Assembly (NCBI GenBank): GCA_937127445.1
Contig: CAKZLY010000035.1
Coordinates: forward strand, 1 to 48,717
Origin: Eximiradius sp.
GTDB lineage: Bacteria > Bacteroidota > Ignavibacteria > Kapaibacteriales > UBA2268
DNA: 48,717 nucleotides
Direction of reading: 5' to 3'
The notes under the pieces were generated by a model, which saw nothing but the letters and a program-made list of their open reading frames with translations, did no database searches and was not told the origin of the DNA. Positions 8,919 to 17,541 of this stretch are shown here, in pieces. Every line of letters starts with the position of its first letter. Position 1 is the first letter of the stretch. A program made the position numbers and the translations under genes.

Positions 8919-8990
8919 AATTATTATTAATTATTATTAATTATTATTAATTATTATTAATTATTAATTATTAATTATTAATTATTAATT
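8919..8990. repeat. AT-only tandem repeat between cas6 and cas8b
   Basis: The stretch has about four copies of a 10-base unit (TTATTATTAA) followed by about five copies of a 7-base unit (TTATTAA). It contains only A and T. The right end runs into the last codons and the stop codon of cas6 (8978-8980). Read on the cas strand it is full of TAA triplets in all frames. Tracts of this type expand and contract by replication slippage. Confidence 0.9.
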
Positions 8991-9754
8991 CTCTCTATCA
9001 TACCAAAACCGAGGCTGTTTTTTTCGCCTATCCCGCAATAATATGCAACTTTTTGCATTTCTGGAGTTGCTTCTATTAACAGATTACACATATAGCCTTT
9101 CACTTTGATACCTCCATTTTTTCCTTCTTTTATTGAAATCAATTTAGATTTCACAAAATTTTCTGCAATTTTCACTTTAAGATATTCAGTATAATTTTCA
9201 CCTTTAATTAGCTTATATTTTTTTAACAAATTTTTCTCAATTTGTGCAGAAAAAATCTCATCGCCGGGAGTTAAGTATTTGATTTTTTTCTTGTTGTCTT
9301 CTATTTGCTGAATGGAAACAGATACTGGTGAAATTGTTTTATATTTTATTTTGTTCTCAATAATTTCATTTTCTTGAATTTCAATACTTGAAATAAAAAA
9401 TTTGACATTATTCTCATCGAAGCAAAGTTCAAATTGCGCCTTTTTTAAGACTCCTGCAACAAAAACCTTAACGAGATTAGTCTCTACTGGTGCTGAAAAA
9501 TAGAAATTAGCATCTCCATTTACAATAATCATTTTTCCTTCCAACTCGTAATTCTGAAAATTTAAGTAAGAAAAGTTAAATAATTTAAGTTTTCTACCTT
9601 TATCATCTTGAAATCCATAGTTATGTAGCCATTCTGCTATACTTTCTGAACCTCGATGAAAAATCTTATAAACAGAAGATGACATTTGATATTGATAATT
9701 AATTGGTAACGAAAAAAAATTTTTTTCAGGCACAAGTATAATTTTAAGTCGCAT
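8978..9754 (-). CDS. cas6: CRISPR repeat endoribonuclease Cas6
   Basis: Cas6 cleaves pre-crRNA within the repeat, leaving the 8-base ATTGAAAT handle. The 258-residue protein has the tandem ferredoxin-like Cas6 layout. The N-terminal half contains candidate catalytic histidines His33 (KIFHRG) and His44 (EWLHNYGF, which matches the family's conserved His segment). The C-terminal glycine-rich loop GIGEKNSLGFGM is the family hallmark. It is the first gene of the cas operon, so the operon promoter should lie in 9755-9950. No clear ribosome binding site was found. The last residues are encoded by the start of the AT tandem repeat. Confidence 0.94.
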   Translation of the reverse strand: MRLKIILVPEKNFFSLPINYQYQMSSSVYKIFHRGSESIAEWLHNYGFQDDKGRKLKLFNFSYLNFQNYELEGKMIIVNGDANFYFSAPVETNLVKVFVAGVLKKAQFELCFDENNVKFFISSIEIQENEIIENKIKYKTISPVSVSIQQIEDNKKKIKYLTPGDEIFSAQIEKNLLKKYKLIKGENYTEYLKVKIAENFVKSKLISIKEGKNGGIKVKGYMCNLLIEATPEMQKVAYYCGIGEKNSLGFGMIERINN

Positions 9755-9950
9755 ACTTATAATACCTAATTATTTTATGAAAAATATTTCAAAAAACACG
9801 AGATAAGAAACAAGCAGAGCAAATAAAGCATCAAATAACAACTCAATCGAAGCTATAACGTCAATTTTCGTCGCTTATAAAACAACAACTATATTTTTTT
9901 TATAAAGATAATAATTTTAAAAATAAATTACAACAATTTTTTATAAATAT

Positions 9951-9977
9951 AAAAGCCCTCAATAAATAAGGGCTTTT
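9951..9977. terminator. Terminator downstream of asnS
   Basis: A perfect 9-base stem (AAAAGCCCT at 9951-9959 with AGGGCTTTT at 9969-9977) encloses a 9-base loop. It follows the asnS stop by about 30 bases. The U-rich flank on the minus strand suits rightward-to-leftward transcription of asnS and insulates the cas promoter region. Confidence 0.85.
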
Positions 9978-10006
9978 ATATAAAATAGTAATGATTTTAA
10001 TTTTTT

Positions 10007-11359
10007 TTATGGCACTATCCTATATATCATTCTTGGGAATGGTATTGTCTCTCGGATGTGAGCTGCACCTGTTATCCATTTTACAGTACGTTCTACACCC
10101 AAACCAAATCCACTATGTGGAACCGAACCATACTTGCGCAAGTCTAAATACCATTGGAACGCCTCAAGCGGTAGATTATGCTCGACAATTCTTTGATAGA
10201 GAGCATCGTAGTCATCTTCGCGCTGGCTGCCTCCAATAATTTCTCCGCTTTTTTCTGGGGCAAGCATATCCATTGCTAAGACAACTTTTGGATTTTCAGG
10301 ATCGCGTTTCATATAAAATGCCTTTGCTTCAGCTGGATAGCGATGTATTATACAAGGTTTGTCGAATTGTTCCATAATTGCTTCTTCTTGAACTGCACCG
10401 AAATCTTCTCCCCAAGGAAATGGCAAAATATCAACTTCTTGACCGTCAATTTTCTTTTTAAGCGGGATGTTGTTTTTATGCAGCCAATCTACCGCTTCAG
10501 TATAGCTCATTCGATAAAATGGACGCTTTATTTTTTCTAACTTAGTTGTATCGCGTTCCAGCACCTCAAGTTCTTTCTGACAGGTCTTCAAGCAATAGCG
10601 GACTATGTATTCGACGAGATCTTCTGCTAAATCCATATCATCGTTTAAATCAAAGAAAGGCATTTCGGGTTCAACCATCCAAAATTCTGTCAAATGTTTA
10701 CGAGTTTTCGAACGCTCAGCGCGAAAAGTTGGACCAAATGTATAAACTTTGCCCAAGGCCATACACGAAGCTTCCGCATAAAGTTGACCTGATTGCGATA
10801 GATATGCGCTTCCTAAATCAAAATACTTAGTTTCAAACAAAGTTGAAGTACCTTCGCAAGCGCTTGGAGTAAGAATTGGCGAATCCATCAATTTGAAACC
10901 ATTGCCATCAAAAAAATCACGAATTGCTTTAATTACAGCTGCTCGAACACGCATTATTGCCATCTGTTTAGACGAACGCAACCACAAATGACGATTTTCG
11001 AGCAAAAATGCATCGCCATGCTCTTTCGGTGTGATTGGATAATCTTTTGCTAAATGATATATCTTCAAATCAGTAACATCTATTTCAAAACCTCCCGGTG
11101 CTCTGTTGTCTTCCCTTACAGAACCAGTTAGAGATATGCTCGTCTCCTGTGTTAATCGTTTAGCATTTTCAAATATTTCTTCCGAAACATTTCCTTTGAA
11201 AACAACACATTGAACAAAACCGCTCCCATCTCTTAACATAATGAATACAAGCTTTCCTTTCTCTGTCTTATTATGAACCCAGCCATTTAGAGTAATAGTT
11301 TCACCAATATAATCTTTTAAGTTTTCGATATTTTTGTAACTTTTGTAACGAGATTCCAT
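10007..11359 (-). CDS. asnS: Asparaginyl-tRNA synthetase
   Basis: This cytosolic enzyme charges tRNA-Asn with asparagine using ATP. It has an N-terminal OB-fold anticodon-binding domain (about residues 15-110, with LNGWVHNKTEKGKLVF) and a class II catalytic domain. Motif 2 is FRAERSKTRKHLTEFWMVE (about 224-242), and motif 3 is GFGLGVERTVKW near the C terminus, followed by IPFPRMIYR. The LFETKYFDL and YLSQSGQLYAEA segments match the shorter archaeal-type AsnRS rather than AspRS. Length of 450 aa is normal. It is monocistronic, faces away from the hydrogenase operon, and ends at a strong hairpin terminator. Confidence 0.95.
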   Translation of the reverse strand: MESRYKSYKNIENLKDYIGETITLNGWVHNKTEKGKLVFIMLRDGSGFVQCVVFKGNVSEEIFENAKRLTQETSISLTGSVREDNRAPGGFEIDVTDLKIYHLAKDYPITPKEHGDAFLLENRHLWLRSSKQMAIMRVRAAVIKAIRDFFDGNGFKLMDSPILTPSACEGTSTLFETKYFDLGSAYLSQSGQLYAEASCMALGKVYTFGPTFRAERSKTRKHLTEFWMVEPEMPFFDLNDDMDLAEDLVEYIVRYCLKTCQKELEVLERDTTKLEKIKRPFYRMSYTEAVDWLHKNNIPLKKKIDGQEVDILPFPWGEDFGAVQEEAIMEQFDKPCIIHRYPAEAKAFYMKRDPENPKVVLAMDMLAPEKSGEIIGGSQREDDYDALYQRIVEHNLPLEAFQWYLDLRKYGSVPHSGFGLGVERTVKWITGAAHIRETIPFPRMIYRIVP

Positions 11360-11813
11360 AAATAATTCCTTAATATGTTTCTATTCAAAAGAACAATTTG
11401 CAAATATAAGCAAAACTATATTAATATAACAAAAGTTTCAGCGAGTAAAATTTAGATTCAAAGAATATATTAAAAAAAAGTCATTCGTGAAAATATCTGC
11501 AATTTAAATTCAAGGTTTTCATTATATTTTTGATTTAGAATAGGATAAACTATTAACTAAAAATTAATTTTTGATGAATTACATTAAAAATATAGGATTA
11601 TCAAGGATTTTTCAGAATATTATTTTTGGTTATTAATGATAATTAATGCTATATTAGCAATAGAGAATTTTATCTCTAATATGAATTAAATAGTTTGGAT
11701 GGAACTAAAGTAAAATAATAAAAATGATGAAAATTTTATTAAAATATAGCTGAAACTTATTTTGTTGATTTATTTTGTAATTAGAATTATTCACAAACAA
11801 AGGATTGTTTTCT
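11360..11813. other. Divergent intergenic region between asnS and the hydrogenase operon
   Basis: About 450 bases of very AT-rich DNA hold no plausible gene. The region must contain the promoters of asnS (leftward) and of the hydrogenase operon (rightward), but I could not assign either with confidence. One hyphenated dyad is visible, TAGAGA at 11661-11666 and TCTCTA at 11673-11678, with a six-base AT spacer. It could be an operator or an mRNA hairpin. A ribosome binding site (AGGA, 11801-11804) lies at its right edge. Confidence 0.6.
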
Positions 11814-12350
11814 ATGTCCCTTGAAAAATGTCCCGAATGCTCAAAAGAGCCAACAGAAGATGAACTTTTGGCTCAATTTGAAGAAATTCTTGATGGTTAT
11901 GTCGAAAAACCTGGTGGATTAATTCCTGCTTTGCAAACTGCACAGAAATTATTTGGCTACCTGCCGAAACGAGTGTTACAGCTTATTAGTATGAAACTTG
12001 ATATTCCTTACAGTGAAGTTACGGGAGTTGTAAGCTTTTATTCATTTTTCACAACAGTTCCAAAGGGTAAATATATGGTTAGAGTATGCCTGGGAACTGC
12101 TTGTTACGTTCGTGGTGGAAAAGATGTTCTGGCATCTCTCGAAAAGGAACTTGAAATTGGTGTAGGTGGTACAACACCTGACGGATTATTCTCTATTGAT
12201 GTTGGACGTTGTTTTGGTGCGTGTGGTTTAGCCCCTGTAATAATGGTTAATGATGAAACTCACCAAAGAGTAAAGCCTGAAAAAGTCAAAGAGATTATTG
12301 ATTTCTACCGCGATATTGAAATGACAATAATTAAGGAGAAAGCAGGATGA
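11814..12350 (+). CDS. NuoE/HydC-like [2Fe-2S] subunit of NAD(P)-linked [FeFe] hydrogenase
   Basis: This gamma subunit relays electrons between the flavin subunit and the hydrogenase. It has an N-terminal helical bundle and a C-terminal thioredoxin-like ferredoxin. The four cluster cysteines appear as CLGTACYVRGG (C-x4-C) and GRCFGACGLAP (C-x3-C), as in NuoE. The ATG at 11814 is chosen because AGGA at 11801-11804 stands nine bases upstream; an upstream TTG at 11805 would add only three residues. An extra CPEC motif near the N terminus is not part of the standard NuoE set. It is the first gene of a three-gene operon, with a four-base ATGA overlap to the next gene. Confidence 0.93.
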   Translation: MSLEKCPECSKEPTEDELLAQFEEILDGYVEKPGGLIPALQTAQKLFGYLPKRVLQLISMKLDIPYSEVTGVVSFYSFFTTVPKGKYMVRVCLGTACYVRGGKDVLASLEKELEIGVGGTTPDGLFSIDVGRCFGACGLAPVIMVNDETHQRVKPEKVKEIIDFYRDIEMTIIKEKAG

Positions 12351-15300
12351 TAAAAGCAGATAAAATAAAAAGCGTAGAAGAATTAAGAAAAATCGGCGAT
12401 GCCGTTAGAAATGAGAATTTAAAAATTGGGAACGAAATTGCTGATAAAATATTAGTTTGTGCTGGCGGTGGTTGTATTGCATCTGGTTCGCTAATGGTAA
12501 AAGCAGCTATACAAAAAGAGCTAAAAGAACACGGCATCGATGACAAAGTTCTTCTTGTTGAAACTGGTTGTTTGGGACCTTGTTCACGTGGTCCAGTTAT
12601 TGTAACAGCAAAAGACAAAATTTTTTATCAAGGTGTTTCACCAGAAGATGCCAAGGATATTGTTGGAAAGCATCTTTTAAAAGGCGAAATTTTAGAACAT
12701 CTCTGTTGGAAAGACGAATCTACCGATAAACCTGTTCCAGTTATTACAGATATAGATTTCTTCCGTCGACAGGTGAAGATAGTTCTGAGAAATTGTGGTG
12801 AAATTAATCCATTAAGCATTGAAGAGTATATTGGGAAAGATGGCTATCTTGCTTTGGCTAAAGTAGTTACAGAACATAGCCCTGAATATGTCATCAATGA
12901 AATGAAAAAATCCGGTCTTCGTGGTCGCGGTGGCGCCGGCTTCCCTACTTGGCTTAAATGGTCATTTGCTCAAAATAGCAAAAGCGATGTTAAATATATG
13001 CTTTGCAATGCTGACGAAGGTGACCCTGGAGCCTATATGGATCGTTCTATTTTAGAAGGTGACCCACATAGTGTTATTGAAGGAATGGCTATTGGTGCTT
13101 ATGCTATTGGTGCTTCACAAGGTTATGTATATGTACGAGCGGAATATCCTTTGGCAGTTGAAAGACTTCAAATTGCAATTAATCGGGCAAGAGAATGTGG
13201 TATTTTAGGCAAAAATATCTTTGGTAGTAATTTCTCTTTTGATATTGAAATCAGAATGGGTTCTGGTGCATTTGTATGTGGTGAAGAAACTGCATTAATT
13301 CATTCGATAGAAGGTAGACGCGGTGAACCTCGTCCTCGTCCTCCATTCCCTGCTGAAAAAGGATTGTGGGAAAAACCATCTGTTTTAAATAACGTTGAAA
13401 CTTATGCAAATGTTCCAGTAATTCTATTGAAAGGCGGCGAATGGTTTGCACAATTTGGAACCGAAAAGAGCAAAGGAACAAAAGTATTTGCTCTTGCTGG
13501 AGCAATAAATAATTCCGGGCTTGTAGAAGTTCCTATTGGAACACCTCTTGGTGAATTGATATATGACATAGGCAACGGTATTCCTAACGACAAAAAATTC
13601 AAAGCTGCACAAATTGGCGGTCCTTCGGGAGGTTGCGTCCCCAAACAACATTTGAATGTTCCACTCGACTATGAATCGCTAAACGAATTAGGCGCGATAA
13701 TGGGATCAGGTGGATTAATCGTAATGGATGAAGACACCTGTATGGTTGATGTCGCTAAATTTTTCCTCGAATTTGTTCAAGATGAATCTTGCGGGAAATG
13801 TGTTCCTTGCCGAGTAGGGACAAAGCGAATGTTGGAAATATTAGAAAGAATAACAGAAAAAAAAGGACAAGAGGGCGACATCGAACTTCTAATAGAATTA
13901 GGTGAACAAATCAGAGATACATCACTTTGTGGTTTGGGACAAACTGCACCGAACCCTGTATTATCAACAATTCGACATTTTAGGCACGAGTACGAATCGC
14001 ATATCTTGAAAAGACATTGCGAAGCAGGTGTCTGCCGTGGTCTTGTTCGTGCTCCGTGTCAGAGCGCTTGTCCAGCTGGAGTGGATATTCCTGGATTTGT
14101 ATCTCTCATTGGAGAAAGACGTTATGCAGAAGCATTACGCTTACATAGAGAACGTAATCCTTTTGCTGCTGTTTGTGCACGTGTTTGTTTCCATACTTGC
14201 GAGGATAAATGCAGGCGAGCGACTCTTGACGCACCTGTTTCGATACGCGCTTTGAAAAGATTTATGGTAGATCAAGAAATCACTATTCAGTTGCCAGAAG
14301 TTCATGAAAATGATAAAAACGCTAAAACAAAAATTGCAATAATTGGTGCAGGTCCTGCTGGTTTGTCTTGTGCATATTTCCTTGCACGTCTTGGTTATCG
14401 CCCACACGTTTTCGAATCTGAACAGCGACCTGGTGGTATGTTGGTTCAAACTATTCCAGCTTACAGACTTCCAAGAGAAACATTGGCGCGTGAAATTCGT
14501 ATGATTGAAAATATGGGCGTTGATATTTTGACTGGTAAAAAACTTGGAGTTGATTTCACCCTTTCAGATCTAGTTGAAGACGGTTATAAGGCTGTTTTCC
14601 TTGCAATAGGTAATGCTGGAAGTATTAACTTAGACATTAAAGGTTCAGAAGCAAAAGGGGTTACTACTGCAATGGAATTTTTGAGAACGTATAATTTAAG
14701 AGGATCTGTACCAGTTGGGAAAAATGTTGTCATTGTAGGTGGTGGAAACGCTGCATTCGATGCAGCACGTTCAGCAATTCGTCTAGGAGCTGAAAAGGTA
14801 ACAGTAATTTATAGGCGCAGTCAGGATGAAATGCCAGCTTATGTTGAAGAAATTGATGAAGCATTGCAAGAAGGCATCACTCTTATGCCGCTTACAAATC
14901 CAGAGGAAATCTTAACTGAAAACGGGAAAGTTGTTGGTATGAAATGTACACCTATGAAACTTGGTGATTTCGATCGTTCTGGACGTCGCAGACCTATTAA
15001 AGAAGAGAAAACTTTTGTTGTTGAATGCGATCAAGTTATTTTAGCAGTTGGACAAGCGATAGAAAACCCTGAAATTTTTGAGAAAATAAAGCTAAAAATG
15101 AACAATAACGAAAATATTATAGTTGATCCTGTTACTCAACGAACATCTATTCCGTGGTTATTTGCTGGTGGCGATGTTGCCGTTGTTGGTAATTCAGATA
15201 GAACCGTTATAGAAGCAATTGCTGCTGGTGAACGAGCCGCAGTTGGTATTGATACATACTTAACGGGAGAATTTCATGCTTTCTGGCGAGAAGAAAAACC

Positions 15301-15475
15301 TAACGATACATTATTCGATCCAGATGCCGATCCAGCACCATATCCACGTGTAAAAATGCCACTTCTATCTGTTGATAGAAGAAGAAATAACTTTAACGAA
15401 GTAGAACAATCTTACACCGAAGCCGAAGCAATTCGCCAAGCTAAGAGATGTTTAAGATGTGATTATGGACATTAA
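12347..15475 (+). CDS. NuoF/HydB-like flavoprotein fused to GltD/NfnB-like FAD-NAD(P) oxidoreductase
   Basis: This 1042-residue multidomain electron-transfer subunit has the following modules in order. Residues 1-120: thioredoxin-like [2Fe-2S] domain (Cys38, Cys43, Cys75, Cys79). About 140-545: NuoF core with the glycine-rich NAD/FMN loop RGRGGAGFPTW (192-202), NADEGDPGAYMDR (221-233) and a [4Fe-4S] site at Cys482, Cys485, Cys488 and Cys528. About 555-650: GltD-type N-terminal cysteine domain (Cys558, 563, 571, 575, 610, 614, 618, 622). About 660-1042: FAD fold GAGPAG (667-672), a second dinucleotide fold GGGNAAFD (798-805) followed by YRRS, GGD (941-943), and a terminal CLRC. The usual HydB C-terminal 2[4Fe-4S] ferredoxin domain is absent. 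A ribosome binding site AAGGAG precedes the ATG. Confidence 0.93.
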   Translation: MIKADKIKSVEELRKIGDAVRNENLKIGNEIADKILVCAGGGCIASGSLMVKAAIQKELKEHGIDDKVLLVETGCLGPCSRGPVIVTAKDKIFYQGVSPEDAKDIVGKHLLKGEILEHLCWKDESTDKPVPVITDIDFFRRQVKIVLRNCGEINPLSIEEYIGKDGYLALAKVVTEHSPEYVINEMKKSGLRGRGGAGFPTWLKWSFAQNSKSDVKYMLCNADEGDPGAYMDRSILEGDPHSVIEGMAIGAYAIGASQGYVYVRAEYPLAVERLQIAINRARECGILGKNIFGSNFSFDIEIRMGSGAFVCGEETALIHSIEGRRGEPRPRPPFPAEKGLWEKPSVLNNVETYANVPVILLKGGEWFAQFGTEKSKGTKVFALAGAINNSGLVEVPIGTPLGELIYDIGNGIPNDKKFKAAQIGGPSGGCVPKQHLNVPLDYESLNELGAIMGSGGLIVMDEDTCMVDVAKFFLEFVQDESCGKCVPCRVGTKRMLEILERITEKKGQEGDIELLIELGEQIRDTSLCGLGQTAPNPVLSTIRHFRHEYESHILKRHCEAGVCRGLVRAPCQSACPAGVDIPGFVSLIGERRYAEALRLHRERNPFAAVCARVCFHTCEDKCRRATLDAPVSIRALKRFMVDQEITIQLPEVHENDKNAKTKIAIIGAGPAGLSCAYFLARLGYRPHVFESEQRPGGMLVQTIPAYRLPRETLAREIRMIENMGVDILTGKKLGVDFTLSDLVEDGYKAVFLAIGNAGSINLDIKGSEAKGVTTAMEFLRTYNLRGSVPVGKNVVIVGGGNAAFDAARSAIRLGAEKVTVIYRRSQDEMPAYVEEIDEALQEGITLMPLTNPEEILTENGKVVGMKCTPMKLGDFDRSGRRRPIKEEKTFVVECDQVILAVGQAIENPEIFEKIKLKMNNNENIIVDPVTQRTSIPWLFAGGDVAVVGNSDRTVIEAIAAGERAAVGIDTYLTGEFHAFWREEKPNDTLFDPDADPAPYPRVKMPLLSVDRRRNNFNEVEQSYTEAEAIRQAKRCLRCDYGH

Positions 15476-15487
15476 TTGGAGTATAAA

Positions 15488-17260
15488 ATGATTACATTAA
15501 GCATAAATAACATTAATGTTGAAGTTCCAGAAGGGACAACAGTTTTAGAGGCAGCCAAAAAAGTTGGAATAAATATTCCAACCTTATGCCACTTTGAAGG
15601 TAAAAAGCCTCTTGGTGCTTGTCGTGTTTGTCTTGTAGAAATAGAAGGTGGACGAGCACTTGCAGCTTCTTGCTCCACTCCTGCAACAAACGGGATGAAA
15701 GTGTTTACTAATACTAAAAGAGCTCGTCTTGCAAGAAAAACAGTCGTTGAACTATTACTATCTGAACATAACGGAGAATGCAAAACTTGCGATAGAAACA
15801 ACGATTGTGAATTACAAAATTTAGCCTTCCAAATGGGCATTGAAGATATACGCTTAAAAGGTGAAGTTGCTAAACCTCATATTGATAAATCAACACCCGC
15901 ATTAGTGAGAGACAATGGGAAATGTATTAAATGTCGCCGCTGTGTAACAGTTTGTAATGAAGTTCAGGCAGTTGGCGCGTTGTTCCCACAAGGAAGGGGC
16001 TTTTCTTCGATGATCAGTCCTGCTTTTATGTCAGATTTAGACACAGTTGCTTGTGTACAATGCGGACAATGTGCAGCAGTTTGCCCTGTTGGAGCTATTT
16101 CGGAAAAAAACCATATTGATGATGTTTGGGAAGCCCTTGACGATCCTACAAAAATGGTTATTGTACAAACTGCACCCGCAATTAGAGCTGCTCTGGGCGA
16201 ATGTTTCGATTATGAACCTGGAACATTGGTTACTGGAAAAATGGTTACAGCTCTGAAGCAGTTAGGTTTCGATAAAGTTTTTGACACAAATTTTACTGCT
16301 GACTTGACTATTATAGAAGAAGGGACCGAATTGCTGATGAGATTAAAAGATAAAATTGTAAACGGGAAGAAGGTAGCTCTACCACAATTTACAAGCTGCT
16401 CGCCCGGTTGGATAAACTTTGTCGAATATTTCTATCCGGAGTATACTGATAATTTATCAACTTGCAAATCGCCCCAACAAATGTTTGGAGCTTTAGCAAA
16501 AACTTACTATGCAGAAATGCTGTGTAAAGATATTGATGAAATTGTGGTTGTATCTGTTATGCCTTGCACAGCGAAGAAATTTGAATGCCAAAGAGAAGAA
16601 ATGAATGCAAGCGGGATTCAGGATGTTGATTATGTATTGACTACCCGTGAATTAGCAAAAATGATCAAACAAGCTGGTATAGATTTCACCTCTCTTCCAG
16701 ATTCTAAAATGGATTCACCGTTAGGGCTCTCCTCAGGTGCTGCTGATATTTTTGCTAATACAGGTGGCGTTATGGAAGCAGCAATTCGTACTGTCTATGA
16801 AATTGTTACAGGAAGAGAATTACCGCTTGAAAATTTGCACGTCGAACCGCTTATGGGATTAGAAGGAGTAAAAACAGCTTCTTTGAAAATCGAAGGAACG
16901 CTACCCGATTGGTCATTTTTGGAAGGAGTTGGATTAAAAGTTGCCGTTGCCCATGGATTATCAAATGCAAGAAAACTCTTCAGCTCAATTGAAAATGGAG
17001 AAGAATACCATTTTGTTGAGGTAATGACTTGCCCCGGTGGATGTATTGGAGGCGGTGGACAACCACGATTTACAGATGATACAGTTCGTCAGAAACGATT
17101 AGCGGCTATTTATGCAGAAGATGAAGGAAAAGAAATTAGAAAATCTCACGAAAATCCAGACATAAAACGCCTGTATGAACGCTATCTTGGTAAACCACTT
17201 GGCGAGACATCACATCATCTGCTCCATACACATTACAAAAAGAAAGAAATCTTTAAATAA
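15488..17260 (+). CDS. hydA: [FeFe] hydrogenase catalytic subunit (HydA, NAD(P)-linked type)
   Basis: This subunit reversibly interconverts protons and H2 at the H-cluster. The start ATG at 15488 follows GGAG (15478-15481) by six bases; the TTG at 15476 is less likely. Domains (590 aa): [2Fe-2S] (Cys34, 45, 48, 62), His-Cys3 [4Fe-4S] (His94, Cys98, 101, 107), two [4Fe-4S] (Cys146-156 and 189-199 sets), the H-cluster domain, and a C-terminal small-subunit-like domain. H-cluster motifs are TSCSPGW (302-308), MPCTAKKFE (358-366) and EVMTCPGGCIGGGG (511-524). The first motif has Ser305 where the textbook form TSCCPxW has a second Cys. No maturase genes (hydE, hydF, hydG) are in the window. Confidence 0.95.
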   Translation: MITLSINNINVEVPEGTTVLEAAKKVGINIPTLCHFEGKKPLGACRVCLVEIEGGRALAASCSTPATNGMKVFTNTKRARLARKTVVELLLSEHNGECKTCDRNNDCELQNLAFQMGIEDIRLKGEVAKPHIDKSTPALVRDNGKCIKCRRCVTVCNEVQAVGALFPQGRGFSSMISPAFMSDLDTVACVQCGQCAAVCPVGAISEKNHIDDVWEALDDPTKMVIVQTAPAIRAALGECFDYEPGTLVTGKMVTALKQLGFDKVFDTNFTADLTIIEEGTELLMRLKDKIVNGKKVALPQFTSCSPGWINFVEYFYPEYTDNLSTCKSPQQMFGALAKTYYAEMLCKDIDEIVVVSVMPCTAKKFECQREEMNASGIQDVDYVLTTRELAKMIKQAGIDFTSLPDSKMDSPLGLSSGAADIFANTGGVMEAAIRTVYEIVTGRELPLENLHVEPLMGLEGVKTASLKIEGTLPDWSFLEGVGLKVAVAHGLSNARKLFSSIENGEEYHFVEVMTCPGGCIGGGGQPRFTDDTVRQKRLAAIYAEDEGKEIRKSHENPDIKRLYERYLGKPLGETSHHLLHTHYKKKEIFK

Positions 17261-17284
17261 GCACAATTTGTTTTAGTTTGCGAA

Positions 17285-17320
17285 AAGAGGCTGTTTTATT
17301 AAACTATTGAACAGCCTCTT
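17285..17320 (+). terminator. Terminator after the hydrogenase operon
   Basis: A perfect 11-base stem (AAGAGGCTGTT at 17285-17295 with AACAGCCTCTT at 17310-17320) encloses a 14-base loop and is followed by a T-rich tail. It lies 25 bases after the hydA stop codon. Confidence 0.85.
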
Positions 17321-17541
17321 CTTATTTGTAAAAATTGAAAAGTTATTATTTCATAAAATGGTTAATTTCATTAACATCATTTCTTAAATTTGGAAACATA
17401 TTAAATTATTGAGTTTTATTAGTATTTTATAACTTATTCATTTTGAAATTAATATATTCATAATTAAATTTGTAGTTTGTATTGCAGGTTATTGAAAATA
17501 ATAGCAATTAATTATTATAAAAATTAGGAGACGTTGTATTA

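Noticed and set aside
9755-9950. A small RNA or tracrRNA-like gene upstream of cas6
   Set aside because: No match to the CRISPR repeat was seen and type I systems do not use a tracrRNA. The stretch is AT-rich and best read as a promoter region.
11661-11678. Possible redox-sensing repressor (Rex-like) operator before the hydrogenase operon
   Set aside because: The TAGAGA/TCTCTA dyad does not match the TTGTGA-type Rex consensus I know. It is kept as an unexplained dyad only.
13251-13651. Minus-strand ORFs of 75-84 aa inside the NuoF-like gene
   Set aside because: They are antisense to a strongly conserved flavoprotein core and show no protein-like motif.
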